Part shown: one piece after another, positions 34,530-45,330 of the stretch
Layout of the letters: each line of letters starts with the position of its first letter
Numbering within the stretch: position 1 is the first letter of the stretch
Assembly: GCF_020921035.1 (NCBI RefSeq)
Contig: NC_063156.1
Coordinates: 2,480,001-2,544,000, forward strand
Direction: 5' to 3'
DNA length: 64,000 bases
DNA from: Rhodamnia argentea
Taxonomy: Eukaryota > Streptophyta > Magnoliopsida > Myrtales > Myrtaceae
Made by a program: the position numbers and the translations under genes
Notes under the pieces: model-generated
Database searches by the model: none
What the model was told of the DNA's origin: nothing
What the model saw: the letters and a program-made list of their open reading frames with translations, nothing else

Positions 34530-35517
34530 TCGACTAAACAGTACCGACACCAACATACGGCAAAACACACCGACACGTCATTTCTCAAAAAATAAAAAAA
34601 TTCCTACACGTTGGGACATGTTGTATTTAAATGTAAATTTATGTATATATACATGATAAATTATCATTTTTACAATTATTTCAATCAAATTAATTTGATG
34701 CAAAAGGAGAGCTTATGGAAATGACTAGTGGTTAAACAGCTGGAGGGGCATGAACTGATGTTAAAATGACAGCAGCAAGGTCGCAAATTAGATGTCATGA
34801 ATTAACTGCGAAATGGCGGAGAGACTTTCTTTTATTGTGGACAAAGTAAGAGCCGAGTTCCAACATGACAGTTATGGCGAGAGCTTGATCAAGCGTTCGA
34901 GCCTCATGATTTGCGTGAGAAGTCTGTGGAATTATAGCATTTATGTTGGTAAAGCTTTTCCCAGCAGAGACTGCTCTTGGCTCAGTTGGAGCAGCAAAAT
35001 TACAACTTGGGAAACCAGTTGAAGTAGCATCGACATTGGACTACACCAGAAGCCAAATGCATCCAGCAAAGCCCACCAAATATTCACTTTACGGCCGAAT
35101 GAAATTCTCTCTTTCAATTACATTCATCCAATCCAACCCCACTACAGAACGCATCTCATTTTGAAACTACCAGACCATGGCATTAAGCAGATTCAGTACC
35201 TTCTGTCAATCCATCTGCGATGGTTTCTTCTTCTTCTTCTTCTTCTTTTTTATATGTCCATCAACTTAAGGTAGATTTAAGAAGACAAACAAGAAGTTTC
35301 TTTAAAGGAAGGAGTCCCATATCGACTGTCTAGCGAGGATAACAAGTGGGATGGTTCTTTAGGATGTTAGGGATGAGATTTGGAGACTTAAGGCTCTCCA
35401 TTGTAGTTTCTAACTCACGTGTCATGGACACGCGTTGATCATGTGTCGGATCCGTCTCCGAGCATGTCGAACATGTGTTCATGTAGGTGACACGGAGCCA
35501 AATTGAACATCTACATA
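34530..35517. mobile_element. Insertion of about 1 kb specific to SAUR unit 2
   Basis: Units 2 and 3 agree up to GTTGTTTC/T and again from GTTTTCGAAGA; only unit 2 has about 990 bases between. The ends hold words such as CCGACAC, GTGTCATGGACACGCG and CATGTGTCGGATCC. Inside, a frame around 34943-35164 reads KLFPAETALGSVGAAKLQLG and may be a fragment of an expressed gene that I cannot name. No transposase is seen. Confidence 0.5.
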
Positions 35518-35891
35518 GGTTTTCGAAGACTGTACATACAGAGGACAGAGCGCCGAACGGGTTCGGAAAGGCCTTCCTCTAAAAGCAAAAAAAAAAAATC
35601 TCCTGGGTAGGGAATGTATTCCAACTCGCACGTCACATGGAACTCTAGGCCTGTGGCAGGAGTCTGCTGCCGAGTTTTTCCTTTTTTGGGTTTCGAACTG
35701 TTGCCGAGTTAAACGTGCCAAATTAACATACGAAAATGGAAAAAAAAAAGAAGAAGGCAGAAACGGCGACGTGACCTCGTAATGTCGGCTGCACAATGTG
35801 TCCCCAATAGTCTCATTGGTCATATTCATAGCATGCTCAAAGTCGAACCTGTGCACGGTGACGTGTGACGACAAACTCACCTCGGCGGCCC

Positions 35892-35897
35892 CACGTG
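35892..35897. promoter_or_regulatory. Conserved G-box (CACGTG), SAUR unit 2
   Basis: Counterpart of the unit 1 site in the shared CCCCACGTGCTGATG block, about 2.6 kb before the SAUR start. Confidence 0.35.
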
Positions 35898-37356
35898 CTG
35901 ATGTTCGCAGCCGCAAACATACACGCGTCCAAGAAAAGTCAAACTTATGAGTTTATATTCTCCTGAAAATACACCAGCTACGACTTTTTCTGGTGGCGCT
36001 AGTATATTCTTATTCGGTAACCTTAGGACAAGTATTTCCCCAGTTATTACTGGAATCAGATCCGAACCAGGTCGAGCTCGTTCATTCTTGATTTTTGTGA
36101 TTAATTCTTTACAGAATTGAAGTTGTTCTATAGGGGAGTTAATATTCACTTTTCAACTTTATCAATACCACTTGCCAAAACCTAACCCCAATAAAATTTG
36201 AACGAATGAATTGATAAAAATAGATCTAATTCCCTAAAAGAAATCCTTCAATTTTAGACCCAACCTTAATTCTTTTCCAGATTTTCGCCAACTTTCACTC
36301 CAATCCTAAATCTACCCGTGCATCTAAAAATAGCAATTAATTTCTTCAAAATTATCACGTCAAGGCCAATTGGAGGTCCATTAGGGAAACCTGCGTCTTC
36401 ACCAATATCGTCGCCATCATAAGGAACAACAAGAGGCTCCTAATGTTGATGATTTTGAAGAAATCAATGGCAATTTTTTTGGAAGCTTGGGCAGATTTGG
36501 GACTAGGGTAACAGTTGAAGATTTGGACCTAAAATTTCGAGTTTTTATTTCTTATGAGGAAATTAGCCCCGACAAGAGCAAAATGTTCTATTTATACATA
36601 GAAATATATTCGCTCAAAAAAGATACCACGTCCGTATTGTAAATATGCAGCTACAAATAATCCAGCTAAGGTAATCAAATGGTTCTGTTTCTTAATCTTT
36701 CTGACTTGCTCCTACGGAACCAAGGTCGAAAAGATTGAAAAAAATCAGTATGGAACTCCTTTGGTATCGATTTATGAGAAAGATAAGTTCATGCAAATAA
36801 GATGGACAAGACAGAGCTCAAAATGAGAGTGGAATCTTGGGATTTTTATATGCGTATGGTACACGTATTTCTCGTGTCAATTTACGAGATTAATGATGCT
36901 AGTAAAATTTTGTTAAACACATAAACGAGCCAACCGGATTGTGCATGATATTTTCACTTGTTTAAAAGACTTATGCATGTCCGAAACATCTAATTTCACA
37001 ATTTCAGTTACGAACTTACGATAAACCTTCATTTGAAACATTAAGAAACGATGATAATCTATAAAATGGGTGCTTTTTTATCTGTCAAATTAGTAAATAT
37101 CGAAGTATTCTGACGTCAAAGATTGAGCTGGTCACGAGATTAAAGGCTCACACGTGAAATCACTGACATGTTTGCAATCTGGTAAAATATGTTGTGAATG
37201 ATAACAACTTTCCTTAGTTTCTTGCTCGTTTTCCACATGTCCACCTCGTAAGAAAACGGGTCGCAACGTCTCCTCGTAGTAAAGTAAAACTACGGCAAGC
37301 GGTCATCAATTCCCATTCGAAGTCATCATCAGTCATTGGACATCTCATCCAGTGTA

Positions 37357-37862
37357 GGCAAAAGTACTAAGAAAAGTCCTAAATATATTGGATTGGTATC
37401 AATTTAGTCATAAACTTTTTTTTAGGCGTCCTAAACTTTTCAATTGTGTCAATTTAATCATTAACCTTTCGCATTTGTGCCAATTGAGTCTATTCGGCCA
37501 ATTTTGATAGGAAATCGCCGACGTGAATTATTTTTTCTTTAAAAAATAAAATTTTAAATTATTTTTTCATTTTTTCTTTCTTTTTGTCCTACGTGGTCGC
37601 CGACAACCCTCACCGTGGAAGAGGTGGCCCTTGCCCGCCAAAAAAAAAAAAGCTAGAAAAAATGTGAAAAAATTCAATTTACAAAATTATAAAAACCAAA
37701 ATTCCACGTCAGCATTAATCATATCACGTAGAACGCACAATATTCACGTCGCCTATTTTCGATCAAAATTAGTAAGACGGACTCAATTGGTACTAATACA
37801 AAAGATTTACGACTAAATTGGCATCAATGGAAAATGTTTACGACTTTTGGACACTTTTCCCT
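37357..37862. mobile_element. Mutator-type MITE upstream of SAUR copy 2
   Basis: The left end reads GGCAAAAGTACTAAGAAAAG and the reverse complement of the right end reads GAGGGAAAAGTGTCCAAAAG. Both continue with CCTAAA/CGTAAA, CAATTTAGTC and CCAATTTTGAT(C/A)GG words. The centre has GTGGTCGCCGACAACCCTC. In unit 3 the same place is uninterrupted (CACCCAAAACTAAACCGAAT at about 41411-41430), so the element arrived after units 2 and 3 separated. Confidence 0.75.
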
Positions 37863-38366
37863 CTGATCTAAACCGAATATGATAGTTTTTAATTAAGTGC
37901 ATGCGTAGCAAAATTCCAAAAAAAAAAAAAAATCTCTGCGCATGAAGTTTCAAAAGAGAAATGAAAACATCTTTGAAATTGCAATATTTTTAGGCTGCAA
38001 GTTGTATGGTCCTGGAATTGAAAAACAACATAAAATTAAGTGGGTATAACTAGACTATGTTGTTAATAAACGTTATTTTGAAAAAGTGTTGTTTTTGGGT
38101 TTTAGCATGGATTAGCCTCCTTTCTCATTCTCGCTTCGGAAACAATTAAGAAAAGATTACACTTAATCCCCAAAAGGAAAATTAACAATAAGCAGCAAAG
38201 ATGAATTGACCAGGAACTCTCTCGTCACACGCGGACGGCTGTAACGACCGACCCCAGATACGACCGTTTCTCATCTCCTTCGTCCCTAAACAAAGGTGCA
38301 CCCGACTGGGAGTTCTCCTTCCTCTTGACCTTCCTCGGTTCATTCCAATCCCTTCGCTCGCACCTG

Positions 38367-38374
38367 TATATAAG
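38367..38374 (+). promoter_or_regulatory. TATA box, SAUR copy 2
   Basis: TATATAAG lies 139 bp before the ATG at 38506, in the block shared with copies 1 and 3. Confidence 0.75.
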
Positions 38375-38505
38375 AACCCCCGCCTCTTCAATCCTCTTCT
38401 CACTTCTCAATCTTCGATTGGCGAAACAGGATAAAACCCTCCCGCGATCCGATCTCGAGAGGTTTACGCCGTCTCCAGCCGGGTTTCCCTCGTTTTCTGT
38501 TCAAG

Positions 38506-38871
38506 ATGATGAGCGTCAACGGGTATCGCCGCCACCACGCAAGCTTTCATCTCCACTTGCCCCACATTCACCTCCACCACCACCAACACCAACACGAGAG
38601 GGAGGAGGGAGAAACCTTGAAGGCGGTGCCGAGAGGGTGCTTGGCCATATCCGTGGGGCAAGGCGAGGAGCCGCGGCGGTTCGTGATCCCGGTGGCTTAC
38701 GTGAACCACCCGCGGTTCGTGGACTTGCTGAGAGAGGCGGAGGACGAGTACGGGTTCAACCAGGAGGGGCCCATCAACATCCCTTGCCACGTCGATGAGT
38801 TCCGCAACGTGCAGGACTCGATCGGCAGGGACGCGAGCAAGAGCCACGGGCGGTGCTTCGGACCTTCTTGA
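38506..38871 (+). CDS. SAUR32-like small auxin-up RNA protein, copy 2
   Basis: A single exon of 121 residues. The SAUR domain (AVPRGCLAISVGQGEEPRRF, VIPVAYVNHPRFVDLLREAE, DEYGFNQEGPINIPC, VDEFRNVQDSI) is intact. The N-terminal histidine-rich tract is HLHLPHIHLHHHQHQHERE, with glutamine replacing some histidines. The C-terminus KSHGRCFGPS is the short form shared with copy 1. The start may be either of two tandem ATGs (38506 or 38509). The 3' UTR is nearly identical to that of copy 1, so these two are likely the most recent duplicates. Role as for copy 1. Confidence 0.93.
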   Translation: MMSVNGYRRHHASFHLHLPHIHLHHHQHQHEREEGETLKAVPRGCLAISVGQGEEPRRFVIPVAYVNHPRFVDLLREAEDEYGFNQEGPINIPCHVDEFRNVQDSIGRDASKSHGRCFGPS

Positions 38872-39822
38872 TGGATGATACGACGATGGACTCGATCAAC
38901 ATGTGCATACAGTAGACGGTTTAGTTTGAGCATACAATAGCCATGTAACAAGTTTCTTCCATTTTTTTTTACCCTTGTGGGTCTTTTTGATTCATGTAGA
39001 TGGAGATTTCGAGAACCTGAAAAGGATACATTCCATTACAGATGTATTTGAGATTCAACGTGTCTTCATTTGAATCATCGTTTGACCATTTCATGCCTTG
39101 CTAAGTGGATAAGCGAAGTTAGAAAGAAATGCAAGTTGGAACAAGCTGGGCAGACTTGAACGGCGGTGACTCCAACTGATCTTTAAATGGCCTTTGTCAC
39201 GCCAAATCGGCAACTAGATTTTTTTCGTTTGTTGCCAAGTTTTGCTTATAATGGGTTTCTCATTTCATTAATCGAACACTTTTGAAACGAAGTTGATGGA
39301 GTTCTGAACACACCAGAACATCCCATGGGGGCTGGAGGGGATTTAAACAATTAATTAGATGAAAGGACTTGTTGCTCTTATGGAAAGTTCTTGTTAATGG
39401 CGAGGATCTCGTTGCTGGTGCATAAAGATTAATGGCATATCGTGCTCTTCATAGATATCGCGAAACTCCGGCAAGCTCCGCCATTGACGACGAGTCGGTG
39501 TTTGACCTGCAAAAATTGCAACAACCACCCGTTTATCCATCCTAGGAATACCTCGGTGTGAAATCTTGAACTTCAAATCTTGAATGGGACCAAATTTCTA
39601 TTGTCCATCGGCATAGAAAACGGAGGGGCGCTGTTGTTTTCGAAGATCGTAGACTCGGAGGACTGAGGTAAGGCCTTCCCTACTGAGTAGGTTTTTTCAT
39701 TTTTTTCTCTGTTCTTATCCTGAGTTGGTTATGCATCCCAATAGAGTCATTGTTCATATTCAAAAACATGCTCAAGCCAATGATGGTGACGTGTGATGAC
39801 AGCTCGTCGACGTCGGCGGCCC

Positions 39823-39828
39823 CACGTG
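39823..39828. promoter_or_regulatory. Conserved G-box (CACGTG), SAUR unit 3
   Basis: Counterpart of the unit 1 and unit 2 sites, about 2.5 kb before the SAUR start. Confidence 0.35.
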
Positions 39829-40089
39829 CTGATGTTGGCAGCCTCAAACCCTACACGTCTCCAAGAAATGTCAAACTTATGAATTTATATTCTCCTGAAA
39901 CTGCGCCAGCCACGACTTTTTTCTGGTGGGGCTAGCATATTTCTAATTAGGTAACCTAGGGCAACTATTCCCCCAGTTATTAGCAGAATCGGATTCGAAC
40001 CAGGTCGAGCTAGTTCCTTCTTCTATTTGTCATGAATTCTTTTCAGAATTGAACTTGTTCTATGCGGCTATCAATATTCACATTTTCAA

Positions 40090-40255
40090 TATTTTATTCT
40101 ATTTTATAAGTCATACCGTGCACGCTACGTGCTGTATACGGATTGCAAAACCATGCTTCCTCACTCACGTGTCGCCAATTCTTGCCCTTGAGAAGGTGGG
40201 GAATCAAGCTTCCCACCTCCCCATTCCCAAGTGGGAAAGGTGGCCAGTGGTTTAT
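40090..40255. mobile_element. 166-bp insertion with 8-bp direct repeats
   Basis: ATTTTCAA occurs at 40082-40089 and again at 40256-40263. Units 1 and 2 read straight through this point (ATTCA...TTCAACTTTA). The insert contains GGTGGGGAATCAAGCTTCCC and GTGGGAAAGGTGG, partly inverted words. The 8-bp duplication suggests a hAT-type event, but no terminal inverted repeat is clear. Confidence 0.5.
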
Positions 40256-41520
40256 ATTTTCAACTTTAACACTATCACTTGCAGAAACCTATAATCCAAA
40301 TAAAAACTTAAACAAATAAATTAGTAGAAATATGCCTAATTCCCTAAAGAAAAAAGGCCCCAACCGTAGATCAAATCTCAATTTTGCCTCAAACTTTCTT
40401 TCTTATGAAAAAAAAAAAAACTATGGCTGTCACTTCAATCCCAAACATGCATGTGCTTCCAAAAGTCACTACCGGTATTTTCAAATTATCAATGCCAGAC
40501 CAAGTTAGAGGTCTATTTTCTCTTCACCAACATCTCCACTCTTGTATGGAACAACAATAATAGCCTCTTGATATTGATGATTTTGAAGAAACCAATGGCA
40601 ATTTTTGAACTAGTGAGCAGATTTCGGATTAAATTGATTGTTGAGGATTTTTTTTTTAGACAAAAAAAAATTTGAGATAGAATTGAGATAGAATTCTGAG
40701 TTTTTATTTTTTTCTTTTCTTTTAAGGAAATTATCCCAACAAGAATGGAACTTCGTTTATATCTGATCATGAGAAAGATGAGTTCATGCAAGACGAAGCT
40801 CAAAAAGAGAAAGGTATCTTGGGATCATATATGCGTATGGTGCACAAAATTCGTTGTGCCTGTTTACGAAATTAACGATGCTAGTGAAATTTTCTTAAAA
40901 GGCATAAACGAGCCAACCACATTTTTGCACGATCTTTTTCACTTGTTCAAAAAACTTATGCATGTCCAAGATCTTTAATTTCACAGTTCCAGTTACAATA
41001 ACCCGTCATTCGAAATGTTAAGAAACGATGATAATCTGTAAATCGGGTTTTTTTTTTTTTATCTGTTGAATTAGTAGTTGATGTCGTGCATGCAGTCCTT
41101 GCTTTTTATTTTGGTTAAAATGAATGAAATGTTATTTTGGCAAAGAAAGGAAAAGAACAAGTATTCTGGTGTCAAAAAAATTGAGGTGGTCACGAGACTG
41201 AAGACTCACAGAGAAGATTTGCAATTTCTTTTGCGTGAAATGTTTGCAAATTTGGTAAGATATCCTGTGAAGGATAATAACTTTTCCTACTTGCCCGTTT
41301 TGGACATGCCCACCGTGTAAGAAAACGGGTCGCAACGTCTCCTCGTGCTAAGAAAAACTACGGCAGGCGGTCATCAATTCGCATTTGAAGTCATCCTCCG
41401 TCATTGGACATGTCACCCAAAACTAAACCGAATATGATAGTTTTTAATTAGTGCATTCGCAGCAAGATACAATACATACATTATTTTAAAGTGTTGTTTC
41501 TGGACTTTAGCAGGATTAGC

Positions 41521-41748
41521 GGGAAAATTATCAGAAAAGTCTTAAACCTATTACAATTGTGTCAATTTAATCCTAAATTTCTTTTTTTTTTTTATTGATT
41601 CAATCCTAAACCTTTTACAATTATGTCAAATTTAGGCAGATGGATTGAATTGGCACAATTACAAAAGATTTAGGACCGAATCGGCTAAAAAAAAGATTTA
41701 TGACTGAATTGGCACAATTACAATAAATTAGGATTTTTTAAATTTTCC
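41521..41748. mobile_element. Small Mutator-type MITE upstream of SAUR copy 3
   Basis: The left end is GGGAAAATTATCAGAAAAGT and the reverse complement of the right end is GGAAAATTTAAAAAATCCTA. Both continue through CCTA(A)ACCTATTACAATTG / CCTAATTTATTGTAATTG to CAATTTAATCCTAAAT. It is a short relative of the 6.4 and 37.4 kb elements, sitting about 570-800 bp upstream of SAUR copy 3 and absent from the other two copies. Confidence 0.7.
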
Positions 41749-42167
41749 ATAAGAAAATGCTGGCCCGACAATCCGATAATACTGTCGGTTATTTCTGACC
41801 ACACGATCTCCTAATGAGTGATTTATGCAAAACACGCGATGATGGTATGTGGATCTATATTTGAGATTGTACCGTGTGTGAAAGGACTGTCAAGTAAGCA
41901 TTTTTCTTCCCCTTAGGACCAGACTCCTTAATTACTTTGGAAACGTTTTAAAAAGGAGTATACTTATCCGAAAATAGAATTAAAAGTAAGCAGCAGCAAA
42001 GATGAATTGACCAGGAACTCTTTCGTCACGCGGACGGGCCACAACGGCCAACCCCAGATGCGACCGTTCCCCATCTCCTTCGTCCCTAAACAAAGACGCA
42101 ACCGACTGGAATATATCCTCCTTCCCCTGGACCTTCCTCCATTCATTCCAATCCCTCCGCTCCCACC

Positions 42168-42176
42168 TATATATAA
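42168..42176 (+). promoter_or_regulatory. TATA box, SAUR copy 3
   Basis: TATATATAA lies about 145 bp before the ATG at 42317. The G of TATATAAG in the other copies is changed to C here. Confidence 0.75.
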
Positions 42177-42316
42177 CAACACCCGCCTCTTCAATCCTCT
42201 TCTCACTTCTCTCACTCTTCGATTGGCGAAACAAGATAAACCACCCCACGGTCCGATCTCGAGAGGTTTACGCCGTCTCAAAACCGGGTTTCCCCGGTTG
42301 TTTTTCCTTTATTCAG

Positions 42317-42712
42317 ATGATGAGGAGCGTCAACAGGTATCGCCGCCACCATCCAGGCCTTCATCTCCACTTGCCCCACATTCACGTCCACCACCACCAC
42401 CACCACGAGAGGGAGGAGGGAGACAACTTGAAGGACGTGCCGAGAGGGTGCTTGGCCATATCTGTGGGCCAAGGCGAGGAGGAGCGGCGGTTCGTGATCC
42501 CGGTGGCCTATGTGAACCACCCGCGGTTCGTGGACTTGCTGAGAGAGGCGGAGGACGAGTATGGGTTCGACCAGAAGGGCCCCATCAACATCCCTTGCCA
42601 CATCAACGAGTTCCGGAACGTGCAGGACTCGATCGACAAGGATGCAAGCAAGAGCCATCGCCACGACCGCCATTGCAACAGCATCTACGGGAGGTGCTTC
42701 GGACCTTCTTGA
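42317..42712 (+). CDS. SAUR32-like small auxin-up RNA protein, copy 3
   Basis: A single exon of 131 residues with an intact SAUR domain (DVPRGCLAISVGQGEEERRF, VIPVAYVNHPRFVDLLREAE, DEYGFDQKGPINIPC, INEFRNVQDSI). The histidine tract near the start is HLHLPHIHVHHHHHHERE. The C-terminus has ten residues, RHDRHCNSIY, that copies 1 and 2 lack. Arabidopsis SAUR32 also ends in a long histidine-containing tail, so this longer form is probably ancestral. Changes DQKG for NQEG and DKD for GRD also set it apart from the other two. Start at 42317 or the next ATG at 42320. Confidence 0.93.
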   Translation: MMRSVNRYRRHHPGLHLHLPHIHVHHHHHHEREEGDNLKDVPRGCLAISVGQGEEERRFVIPVAYVNHPRFVDLLREAEDEYGFDQKGPINIPCHINEFRNVQDSIDKDASKSHRHDRHCNSIYGRCFGPS

Positions 42713-44254
42713 TGGATGATACGACGGACAGCTTGATCAACATGTGCATACAGTAGAAGGTTTAGTTCCAGCATAGAATAGTCGTGTAACAGGTTTCTTC
42801 CATTTTTTTTTTTCTTTTTTGCTCTTTTGGGTCGTTTTGATTCATGTGAATGGAGATTTGGAGAACCTAAAAAGGATACAATCCATTGCAGATGTGTTTG
42901 TAATTCAAACGCGTCTTCATTTGAATCATCGCTTGAGCATTTCATGGCTTACTAAGTGGATAAGCGAAGTTAGAAAGTGGCAAGTAGGAACAAGCTTGGC
43001 AGACTTGAATGGCGCTGACTACAGCTCATCATTTTTTTGTTTTGGTCAGAAACTACAACTCATCATTAATGGTTTCGTTCTAAATATTTTGATTAAAAAA
43101 AATTCTAAATATTTTAATTTTGTTAGTTGAGTTCTAAACTTTTTAAAACTTTGCCATTGACTCCATGCGTCAAAATTTAGTAGGAATTTGCTGATTTGCA
43201 TGCCGAGCGTGCCACATAGCAATTTAAAAAAATTATTCCTTTTCTTTCTTTCTTTCTATTCCTTGTTTCTTTTCTATCAACTCCGACAGGGGTCGACGAC
43301 CCTCATCGGCCACCAGGCAAGGGCTTCATGGCCCTCATTGGCCTTGGCAGAAAGAAAGAAAGTAAAAAAAAAAAAACAAACTTGGATTTTTTTTTTAAAT
43401 AACCACATCAACGCCCGCAATATTCTGACCCAAAAAAAAAAAAAAAACGCCGGCACTGCCACGTAAGACGTTTGGTATCCACGTCAGCCATTTTGCATTT
43501 AAAATTGGGGGAAATTGTAAAAAAAAAAAGTCTTATATATTTTGCACTTTTTTCAATTCATGCCTAAACCTTTTGCATTTGTGCCAATTCAGTTATTTCA
43601 ACCAATTTTGATTGGAAATCTCTAACTTGAGTGACTGATGCTATCATGGCTTGGCGGGTGTTGACATGGCAAATTTTTGATAATATTTTTTTCTTTTTTT
43701 TTTCCTTTTCGTGGTTTTGATTTTGAGCAACCGACAAGGCATCGCGGTGGGGCCGGTCTCTCATGTTAGCGATTTCCGATCAAAATTGACTGAAATGACT
43801 GAATTGGCACAAATGCAAAAAGTTTAGGTTTGAATTGGCAAAAATGCAAAAGGTTTAAGATTTTGATCGGAAATTGCTAACATGAGCGATCGGTGCTGCC
43901 GTTGCGCTGCGAGTGCTAACAATGCAAATTTTTAATATTATATTTTTTTTCCTTTTACGTGTTTTTGCTTTTTAGAGGTGGGGAGGGCCACCGAGCCCTC
44001 ACAAATTGCTAACAAGGGTCGCGAGGCCTCGCCAAGTGGGAGCAAGGTCGCAGCCCTCATCATGACCATCGTGGCCTTGCCGTAATCGCAGTGTGTTGGG
44101 CGAGGCCGGCCTTGCAGGTGGCGGGTGAGGGCCCCGCAACCCTCGCCATCCGCTGAATAACCGGACTAGAGAAAAGGGAAAAAAAAAAAAAGGAAAAAGA
44201 ACAAAACAGATTAATGAAAGGTATTAAAATATTATTAAAAATTAGCTACATAAG

Positions 44255-45196
44255 TGTTGACACCTAAAATTACCTAAGGTGTCACGTGATAGGTACGTGA
44301 GGAAGGTATGATTACCTACGCCTAACCGTATTGGAATCGGGTTATGATGGATCGAGAGGATGCCACGCGTCGAGGCGGCGGTTCCCAAAAGCAAGAGGGA
44401 AAAGACACACAAAGAAACCACGACCAAAGCGGTTACGCAAAAAGGCGGTAATCCCAAAAGGTGGAAAAGGAAGTGGCGCACGAATCCAGGAACCGTCGAT
44501 GAAAACCGTCGAAGAAAGGAAGAACGTGCGGGAGTGGAGAACCGGAGGCGGTTACTAAGAGGCTCCCTATAAATATCGCGGGTCATTCAACGAGAAACCT
44601 CCCGAACAACTCAACAAATAAGTCTTTACTCTTTTACCTAGTTTCTAGTCTAACTATAACTTTCAGATTCCCATCGTCGATTCAATTCCGGTGAGGGTCA
44701 TTCCCAGAGTTAGGTGTCGTTGATTAAATTCCGGCGTCTGCTCATTAGGTTCAATACCGTCGATTCAATTACGGTGTTGTTCCCATCACCCATCCTGTCC
44801 AATACCGTTGATTAAATTCCGATATTGTGTCTTATATCCACCGTCCAGTGTCGTCGATTAGATTCCGGCATTGTGTCCTACAATTTTGGTTTGGCCTCAT
44901 TGATTAAATTCCGGAGCCAAATCCCAAGTCATAGTGTGTCGAAGTTTGTTTCATTGTCGAATGAGTGGGCTGTCGAATTGATAAGAGTCTGGATCACGCC
45001 TCTCGCATTAACACAACTATTTTTCACATTTGACACTCTCTGTCCAAAATCGACCCGTAACTTCTTATTGGAAAACAAACGGACTAAGTTTGATAAAAGA
45101 TTCCCGCGTAAATAATCCTTCCGGGCCTCAACCTCTCTCGAGCTAAGACCTAAAAATCCGTTTTGGGCCTAGTCGAGAGATTTTTGACGCGCAACA
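44255..45196. mobile_element. Solo LTR of an LTR retrotransposon, 942 bp
   Basis: Begins TGTTGACACC and ends GCGCAACA, with TGTTG/CAACA terminal inverted repeats. It is flanked by a perfect 5-bp target duplication ATAAG (44250-44254 and 45197-45201). A TATA-like CTATAAATA lies near 44568, followed by a short 3' part. No internal region or coding domain remains. The family cannot be told from an LTR alone; a Ty3/gypsy or Ty1/copia origin is equally open. The clean target duplication suggests a moderately recent insertion followed by LTR-LTR recombination. It lies inside an older MITE. Confidence 0.92.
44675..44915 (+). repeat. Short repeats inside the solo LTR
   Basis: About seven spaced copies of a word like CGTYGATT(A/C)AATTCCGG(T/C)(G/A)T, one every 25-60 bp, in the downstream half of the LTR. 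The copies differ slightly. This is an unusual internal organisation for an LTR. Confidence 0.7.
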
Positions 45197-45330
45197 ATAA
45201 GAGGTTTATGATCAAAATTGACCGGAAGGATTATATTGGAACAAACGTAAAATGTTTAAGATTGAATTGATAAACTTAAATAGTTTATGATTGAATTGAT
45301 AAAAGTCCAAAAGGTTTTGCAACTTTTTCG

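Larger units (their letters stand above)
33887..39299 (+). repeat. SAUR tandem unit 2
   Basis: Second direct repeat, about 5.4 kb, longer than unit 1 because of two insertions (about 34530-35517 and 37357-37862). The shared upstream blocks, promoter, gene and 3' UTR can all be followed. The end is the uninterrupted GTTGATGG word at 39292-39299. Confidence 0.85.
39300..43060 (+). repeat. SAUR tandem unit 3
   Basis: Third direct repeat, about 3.8 kb. It has the shared upstream blocks with a deletion in the first part, its own small insertions (40090-40255 and 41521-41748), the promoter, the gene and the 3' UTR. Similarity to the other units fades near 43.03 kb, where nested elements begin. Confidence 0.85.
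43080..45330. mobile_element. Nest of Mutator-type MITEs, interrupted by a solo LTR
   Basis: At least three related elements lie end to end: about 43080-43505, 43507-43855, and 43850-44254 continuing at 45202-45330. They share the words CAATT(C/G)AGT, CTAAACCTTTTGCA, TTTTGAT(T/C)GGAAAT(C/T)(G/T)CTAAC and GC-rich centres (GACCCTCATCGGCC; GGCCTTGCCG). The third is split by the LTR at 44255-45196; its right part resumes with TTATGATCAAAATTGACCGG. The ends of the first two are truncated. Confidence 0.6.

Noticed and set aside
44242-44586. Frames of 70-114 residues at the left of the solo LTR
   Set aside because: They lie in the non-coding LTR and have no retrotransposon domain.
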